A stretch of DNA of 8,451 bases from Candidatus Omnitrophota bacterium (lineage in GTDB: Bacteria > Omnitrophota > Gorgyraeia > 2-01-FULL-45-10): NCBI GenBank assembly GCA_016214245.1, contig JACROW010000013.1, forward strand, positions 1 through 8,451, given 5' to 3'. The notes beneath the pieces are model-generated. The model saw nothing but the letters and a program-made list of their open reading frames with translations. It did not search any database and had not been told where the DNA came from. The first letter of the stretch is position 1. The number at the start of each line of letters is the position of its first letter. Shown one piece after another: positions 3,991 to 8,451 of this stretch. The translations under genes were made by a program, and so were the position numbers.

Positions 3991-5679
3991 GTGCACAGCG
4001 GAACCTTTCGAGCGCGCCAAGTAATTGTCTTTCTTTTTTTTCTCCTATCACTCACCATCCTTTTATCACGCTTATTGTATCTGCAGGCTATAAGACACAA
4101 ATTCTTCTCCAAGATAGCCGACGAACAGCACAGCATTTCTATCGAACTTCCGCCTAAGAGGGGCACCATATTTGACAGGAATATGCGCGTCCTGGCCGTG
4201 AATCTGAATAACGATTCCATATTTGCGAATGCGCGGGAGGTAAAAAATAAAAGAGGGACTTCCAGGGTGCTTTCTTCGATACTGAATTTAAAGGAAGACT
4301 TCATTTATGAACGGCTCTCGAGAGACAAATCCTTCGTATGGATAAAGAGGAAGATAACTCGGGACGAATCCCTGACGATAAAGAGGCTGAAGCTTGACGG
4401 CATAGGGCTCATAAAGGAATCGAAGAGGTACTACCCGAATCGAACCCTTGCCTGCCATCTCTTAGGCGTGGTAGATATTGACAATATCGGGTTGGAAGGG
4501 CTGGAGTTGTATTATAATAGATATTTAAAGGGCGAGAACGGATGGCTCTCTTCCACTCAGGATGCCAGAAGGGTACTGCTTGAATCCTATCAGGATGAAT
4601 ATGTCCCGCCGAAAGATGGATTCAATCTGGTCCTGACTATCGATGAGGTCATCCAGCATATCGCAGAAAGGGAATTGCTTAAGGCTTACGAAAAGTATAA
4701 TGCGAAAGGGGCCTCTATCATAGTGATGGATCCGCGATCCGGCGATATACTGGCGTTGGCCAACCTTCCAAATTACGATCTGAACAGTCCAGGCACGAGG
4801 TCGAACGAGTCTATAAGGAATCGGGCGATAAATGATTTCTTTGAGCCTGGAAGCGTATTTAAAATAGTGACTGCAAGCGCAGCGCTGGAAGAAGGGGAAG
4901 TGGATTTCGGTAATAAATTTTACTGTGAGAACGGGGCATATAAGGTCGGCCGCAGAGTCCTGCATGACCACAGACCCCACGGCGTCCTGACCTTTCGAGA
5001 GGTCATAGAAAAATCGAGCAACATAGGGACGGTCAAGGTCGCCGCCACATTTGGGTCATCGGTGATGTATAAATATATGAGGGGTTTCGGCGTCTACGAC
5101 AAGACAGGCGTAGACCTTCCCGGAGAGGTTCTGGGCATGAATAGACCCTTATCGAAATGGTCCGGCGTGAGCATGTTGGCGATACCGATGGGGCAGGAGG
5201 TTACAGTGACAGCAATGCAGTTGGCCTCCGCCATCTCGGTGATTGCGGATAACGGTTATCTCGTAAGGCCGCGTATAGTGAGCGCGGTTGTGGATGAAAA
5301 CGGCCGGGCCGTAAAAGAATTCCCGCCTAAAATTGTGAGGAAGGTGCTCTCACCCAAAACAGCGGCCAAGATGAGGGCATTGTTGATGGGCGTTGTCGAA
5401 ACCGGGACTGGAAAGAAGGCAAAAATAGAAGATTACAATGCGGGCGGTAAAACAGGGACAGCGCAGAAGGTGGAAGGAGGAACTTATTCTCACGAGAGGT
5501 TCATCGCATCGTTTATAGGATTCGCGCCGGTTGAGAAGCCGGAGATCTCCGTCGTCATATGCGTTGATGAGCCGCAGCCGGTCTATTATGGCGGTGATGT
5601 TGCCGCGCCTGTCTTTAAAAATGTCGCAGATGAGTCTCTTAAATATCTTGGGACAAAAGGAGCCAAGGCTGTCATTTAA
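3991..5679 (+). CDS. ftsI: Septal peptidoglycan transpeptidase FtsI / penicillin-binding protein 2
   Basis: This class B penicillin-binding protein cross-links septal peptidoglycan in the periplasm. In order: a short cytoplasmic tail, one uncleaved membrane anchor at about residues 11-29, the dimerisation domain with RGTIFDRN at 57-64, and the transpeptidase domain. The active-site set is complete: S288-x-x-K291 in PGSVFK, S342-S-N344 in EKSSNIGT and K487-T-G489 in GGKTGTAQ. The length is 562 residues, with no PASTA domain after the catalytic domain, unlike SpoVD or PBP2x. The start is GTG 3991; the frame holds no other start codon back to the stop region near ftsL and there is no clear Shine-Dalgarno, so coupling to ftsL, 21 bases upstream, may matter. 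Confidence 0.96.
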   Translation: MHSGTFRARQVIVFLFFLLSLTILLSRLLYLQAIRHKFFSKIADEQHSISIELPPKRGTIFDRNMRVLAVNLNNDSIFANAREVKNKRGTSRVLSSILNLKEDFIYERLSRDKSFVWIKRKITRDESLTIKRLKLDGIGLIKESKRYYPNRTLACHLLGVVDIDNIGLEGLELYYNRYLKGENGWLSSTQDARRVLLESYQDEYVPPKDGFNLVLTIDEVIQHIAERELLKAYEKYNAKGASIIVMDPRSGDILALANLPNYDLNSPGTRSNESIRNRAINDFFEPGSVFKIVTASAALEEGEVDFGNKFYCENGAYKVGRRVLHDHRPHGVLTFREVIEKSSNIGTVKVAATFGSSVMYKYMRGFGVYDKTGVDLPGEVLGMNRPLSKWSGVSMLAIPMGQEVTVTAMQLASAISVIADNGYLVRPRIVSAVVDENGRAVKEFPPKIVRKVLSPKTAAKMRALLMGVVETGTGKKAKIEDYNAGGKTGTAQKVEGGTYSHERFIASFIGFAPVEKPEISVVICVDEPQPVYYGGDVAAPVFKNVADESLKYLGTKGAKAVI

Positions 5680-5690
5680 GGAATATTTAT

Positions 5691-7208
5691 ATGGCATACC
5701 TGAAAGATATATTAAACGGAATAGCTTTTAGGACAGAAGATAATATATCCAACATACGGATCGACAGGATTACGGATGACTCTAGAGTAGTTGATGAAGG
5801 AGACCTCTTCATAGCGGTAAGCGGATATTCGGTCGACGGGCATAAATTCATAAAAGAGGCGATATCCAAAGGTGCGAAGGTGATATTGTCCGGGAAGGAA
5901 CTCTTGCTGCCTTCAGGTATAGTAAAGGTCTTTATAGATGATATGAGAAAAGCCATTCCTGTAATAGCCGGAAATTTTTACAATCATCCATCGGATGTAT
6001 TGAAATTGACAGGGATAACCGGCACGAATGGAAAGACGACCATAACTTATCTAATCGAAAACATATTAAAGGGCATCGGCAAAGAGACAGGCGTTATCGG
6101 CACTGTGGATTACAGGTTTAAAGATAGGAAGATATGCGCTAAGAACACGACGCCCGGGGCGTTAGAGTTGACGGCATTATTGGCAGAGATGGTAAAAGAG
6201 GGTACAGAGCATGTCATCATGGAGGTCTCGAGCCATTCTTTAGATCAGCACAGGGTGGGCGGCTTATCTTTCGACATTGCGATATTTACAAATATAACCA
6301 GCGAACACATGGACTATCATAAGACGATGATGAATTATTTTAATGCGAAAGCGAAATTGTTTGATAGGTTGAAGGATGACGGCATAGCCATATTGAATAG
6401 CGACGATCGTAGAGTGGCGCGCCTTAAAAGGGCAATAAGAAAAAAGGTCATAACTTACGGCATAGTAAATAATGCTGATGTGATGGCGAGAAACTTAAAA
6501 GTCTCTCAAGAAGGCTCGTCATTCCTCGCGGCAACACCAAATGGCTCTGTAAAGATAGCGACGAGATTAATCGGCTTCCATAACATCTCAAACATTCTGG
6601 CAGGTATAGCGGCATCGGTAGCCCAGGGGATTGATTTGCGCAAAGCGAAGGATGGCATAGAGTCTTTGACACTCATCCCCGGCAGGCTGGAAGAGATCGA
6701 TCTTGGGCAGCCATTCAAGGTCTTTGTGGATTACGCCCATACGGAGGACGCCCTTTATAATACATTGAGTACCCTGAAGAAGATAGCCAAGAGAAATATA
6801 ATAACTGTTTTCGGCTGCGGCGGAGATAGAGACAGGAAGAAGAGGCCGCTGATGGGAAGGGCCGCTTGCAGATTCTCTGATAAGGCAATAATGACTTCGG
6901 ATAATCCGAGGTTTGAGGACCCATATCAGATAATAAAAGAGATAGAGGATGGAGTGAGGGGCGAATTTTCCAATTATGTTATTATTGAAGACAGGCGGGA
7001 TGCCATCGAGAAGGCCATCGCGATAGCATTGAAAGATGACATAGTGGTGATAGCCGGAAAGGGACATGAGAGATGTCAGATCATCGAGGATAAGGTTATA
7101 CCATTCGACGACCGTGAGGTTGTAAGGTCTATATTGGAGATGAAGGGATATGCTGGTCAAAGAGATCCTAAAGATAACGCGGGGAAGGTTAGTATCGGGC
7201 AATCCTGA
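5691..7208 (+). CDS. murE: UDP-MurNAc-L-Ala-D-Glu:meso-diaminopimelate ligase MurE
   Basis: MurE is the cytoplasmic ATP-dependent ligase that adds the third residue of the wall peptide. The product has 505 residues. Features: N-terminal UDP-binding domain with DDSRVVDEGDLFIAVSG (29-45), ATP loop G111-T-N-G-K-T-T117, the central-domain stretch TNITSEHMDYH with the probable carbamoylated lysine K220 in NAKAKLF, and the C-terminal domain with DNPR at 404-407, the signature that selects meso-DAP rather than lysine. KGHE and DDRE follow near the end. ATG 5691 has AAGGA at 5678-5682. The last 20 or so residues lie in a 59-base overlap with murF and look like an added tail rather than part of the conserved fold. 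Confidence 0.97.
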   Translation: MAYLKDILNGIAFRTEDNISNIRIDRITDDSRVVDEGDLFIAVSGYSVDGHKFIKEAISKGAKVILSGKELLLPSGIVKVFIDDMRKAIPVIAGNFYNHPSDVLKLTGITGTNGKTTITYLIENILKGIGKETGVIGTVDYRFKDRKICAKNTTPGALELTALLAEMVKEGTEHVIMEVSSHSLDQHRVGGLSFDIAIFTNITSEHMDYHKTMMNYFNAKAKLFDRLKDDGIAILNSDDRRVARLKRAIRKKVITYGIVNNADVMARNLKVSQEGSSFLAATPNGSVKIATRLIGFHNISNILAGIAASVAQGIDLRKAKDGIESLTLIPGRLEEIDLGQPFKVFVDYAHTEDALYNTLSTLKKIAKRNIITVFGCGGDRDRKKRPLMGRAACRFSDKAIMTSDNPRFEDPYQIIKEIEDGVRGEFSNYVIIEDRRDAIEKAIAIALKDDIVVIAGKGHERCQIIEDKVIPFDDREVVRSILEMKGYAGQRDPKDNAGKVSIGQS

Positions 7209-8451
7209 TATAGATATAGCCCCGCCTAAAATCTCGACTGATTCCAGGACGATGATGAAGGGAGGCTTTTTTATTGCGCTTAAGGGGCCGAACTTTGATG
7301 GTGACGATTTTGTCAAAGAGGCCTTTGCGAAAGGGGCTCGAGGGGCTTTAGTCGCAGTTTGTAAAATGCAGCTTGACGACAAAAGAATCATTATACAAGT
7401 TCGGGATACATTAGAAGCCTTACAAACGATAGCAAGTCATCACAGAATGAAATTCAGGATACCGGTTATAGGCATCACTGGCAGTAACGGCAAGACGACG
7501 ACCAAGGAGATGATGTGGAGGGTGCTCTCGGCTAAATATAATGTCCTTAAGAATGAAGGCACGAAAAACAATCATATCGGCCTTCCGCTCACCCTTTTGA
7601 AACTAGAATCCTCTCATGATATATGCATCCTGGAAATGGGCATGAACCACAGGGGCGAGATACGCCTCTTATGCGACATAGCGAAGCCAACCATAGCGGT
7701 TATAACGAACATAGGGCCGTCTCATCTGGAATTCATGGGAAACCTCAATAAGATTTTCAAAGCCAAAAGGGAGATATTGGAATCTTTGTGTAAGAAGTCT
7801 ATTGCCATTTTAAACGGAGACGATGAATACCTTTCCAAAATAAGGAACGCAAGCTTCGATATCCTTAGGTTTGGCCTTGAGGATTCAAACGATCTTCAGG
7901 CAACGGATATTTCAGTGGGAAGGAATAAGATAAAATTCGGGGTGAACGGCAAGATGGGATACGAGTTGAATCTTCTGGGCCTTCACAATATCTGGAATGC
8001 GTTAGCCGCTATCGCCGTCGGGACGCGTTTCAATATAAGTTACGGATCTATGAAAAGGTCTCTCTTCGCTTATAAGCCGGCTTACATGAGGTTGAATCTC
8101 AGGCGGTTTAATGGGTTGGCCATAATCGACGATACCTATAATTCAAATCCGTCTTCCATGGACTGCGCCTTGGAGGCCTTGAGAAATTACCCCGCCAACG
8201 CCAGATGGGTTGTGAGCGGCGATATGTTGGAGCTTGGCGTTCATGGAAAGGATTTTCACAGGATGGTTGGCCGGATGGTTGCGAGGTCAAATGCGAAAGG
8301 CCTCTTGACGTTTGGAAGGCTTTCGAAAGCAACTTTGTCCGAAGCCAGAAACTGCGGCATGGATAAAGATAACCTGTGGCATTGTTCAACCCATGGCCAG
8401 ATCGCCGGGATACTGAGGAGAGTCGCCAAGAGCGGTGATGCGGTATTGATA
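7150..8451 (+). CDS. murF: UDP-MurNAc-tripeptide:D-Ala-D-Ala ligase MurF, 3' end beyond the window
   Basis: MurF adds the D-Ala-D-Ala dipeptide in the last cytoplasmic step of UDP-MurNAc-pentapeptide synthesis. The frame is open without stops from ATG 7150 to the window edge, giving 434 residues; the family is usually about 450-470, so only a short C-terminal piece is missing. Motifs: STDSRTMMKGG near 29-39, KGPNFDGDDFV near 45-55, ATP loop G111-S-N-G-K-T-T117, EMGMNHRGEI, TNIGPSHLEF, LGLHNIWNALAA, DDTYNSNP at 327-334 and GDMLELG at 357-363. The start lies inside murE; GGAGA at 7136-7140 is a plausible ribosome binding site 9 bases before it. The N-terminus MLVKEILKITRGRLVSG aligns with normal MurF starts, so the overlap is real. 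Confidence 0.96.
   Translation, partial: MLVKEILKITRGRLVSGNPDIDIAPPKISTDSRTMMKGGFFIALKGPNFDGDDFVKEAFAKGARGALVAVCKMQLDDKRIIIQVRDTLEALQTIASHHRMKFRIPVIGITGSNGKTTTKEMMWRVLSAKYNVLKNEGTKNNHIGLPLTLLKLESSHDICILEMGMNHRGEIRLLCDIAKPTIAVITNIGPSHLEFMGNLNKIFKAKREILESLCKKSIAILNGDDEYLSKIRNASFDILRFGLEDSNDLQATDISVGRNKIKFGVNGKMGYELNLLGLHNIWNALAAIAVGTRFNISYGSMKRSLFAYKPAYMRLNLRRFNGLAIIDDTYNSNPSSMDCALEALRNYPANARWVVSGDMLELGVHGKDFHRMVGRMVARSNAKGLLTFGRLSKATLSEARNCGMDKDNLWHCSTHGQIAGILRRVAKSGDAVLI

Noticed and set aside
6588..7391. 267-codon open frame on the minus strand opposite murE and murF
   Set aside because: It is the antisense shadow of two well-supported genes, with low-complexity content and no recognisable domain.

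Overview
The window reads left to right on the + strand as the upstream flank and first half of a division and cell wall (dcw) cluster, preceded by RNA-related genes. It suggests a diderm bacterium with meso-diaminopimelate peptidoglycan: the MurE has the DNPR signature, and FtsL, FtsI, MurE and MurF are all present. Moderate GC, heavy use of ATA, AGA and AGG codons and many GTG or TTG starts fit an uncultured lineage such as the Omnitrophota or a relative. That placement is a guess from style and gene order, not something the sequence proves.

Region 1 (1-372): the last 25 codons of an unrecognised gene, then a tRNA with anticodon CAT and encoded CCA, probably the lysidine-type tRNA-Ile2. About 190 bases of nested palindromes follow. 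Region 2 (373-1926): a coiled-coil zinc-ribbon protein (CdsZ/DUF164 family), a short RNase HI started at TTG, and the RNase P RNA gene rnpB. The 5' end of rnpB overlaps the end of the RNase H gene, and rnpB ends at a strong intrinsic terminator. The RNase P RNA is unusual: it carries about 85 extra nucleotides between helices P9 and P10, made of two palindromic units that share a design with one in region 1, and it seems to lack P13 and P14. Region 3 (1927-8451): a near-consensus sigma-70 promoter, a three-box MraZ operator in the leader, then mraZ, an unrecognised small ORF, rsmH, ftsL, ftsI, murE and murF (cut by the window end), all tightly packed.

The dcw genes work together. MraZ probably represses its own promoter; RsmH methylates 16S rRNA; FtsL and FtsI belong to the septal wall synthesis machine; MurE and MurF add meso-DAP and D-Ala-D-Ala to the UDP-MurNAc peptide. 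Overlapping starts and stops (GTGA at two junctions, a 59-base overlap at murE/murF) suggest translational coupling. The least ordinary signals are the palindromic element family shared by the tRNA flank and rnpB, the atypical rnpB architecture, and the small basic ORF between mraZ and rsmH.
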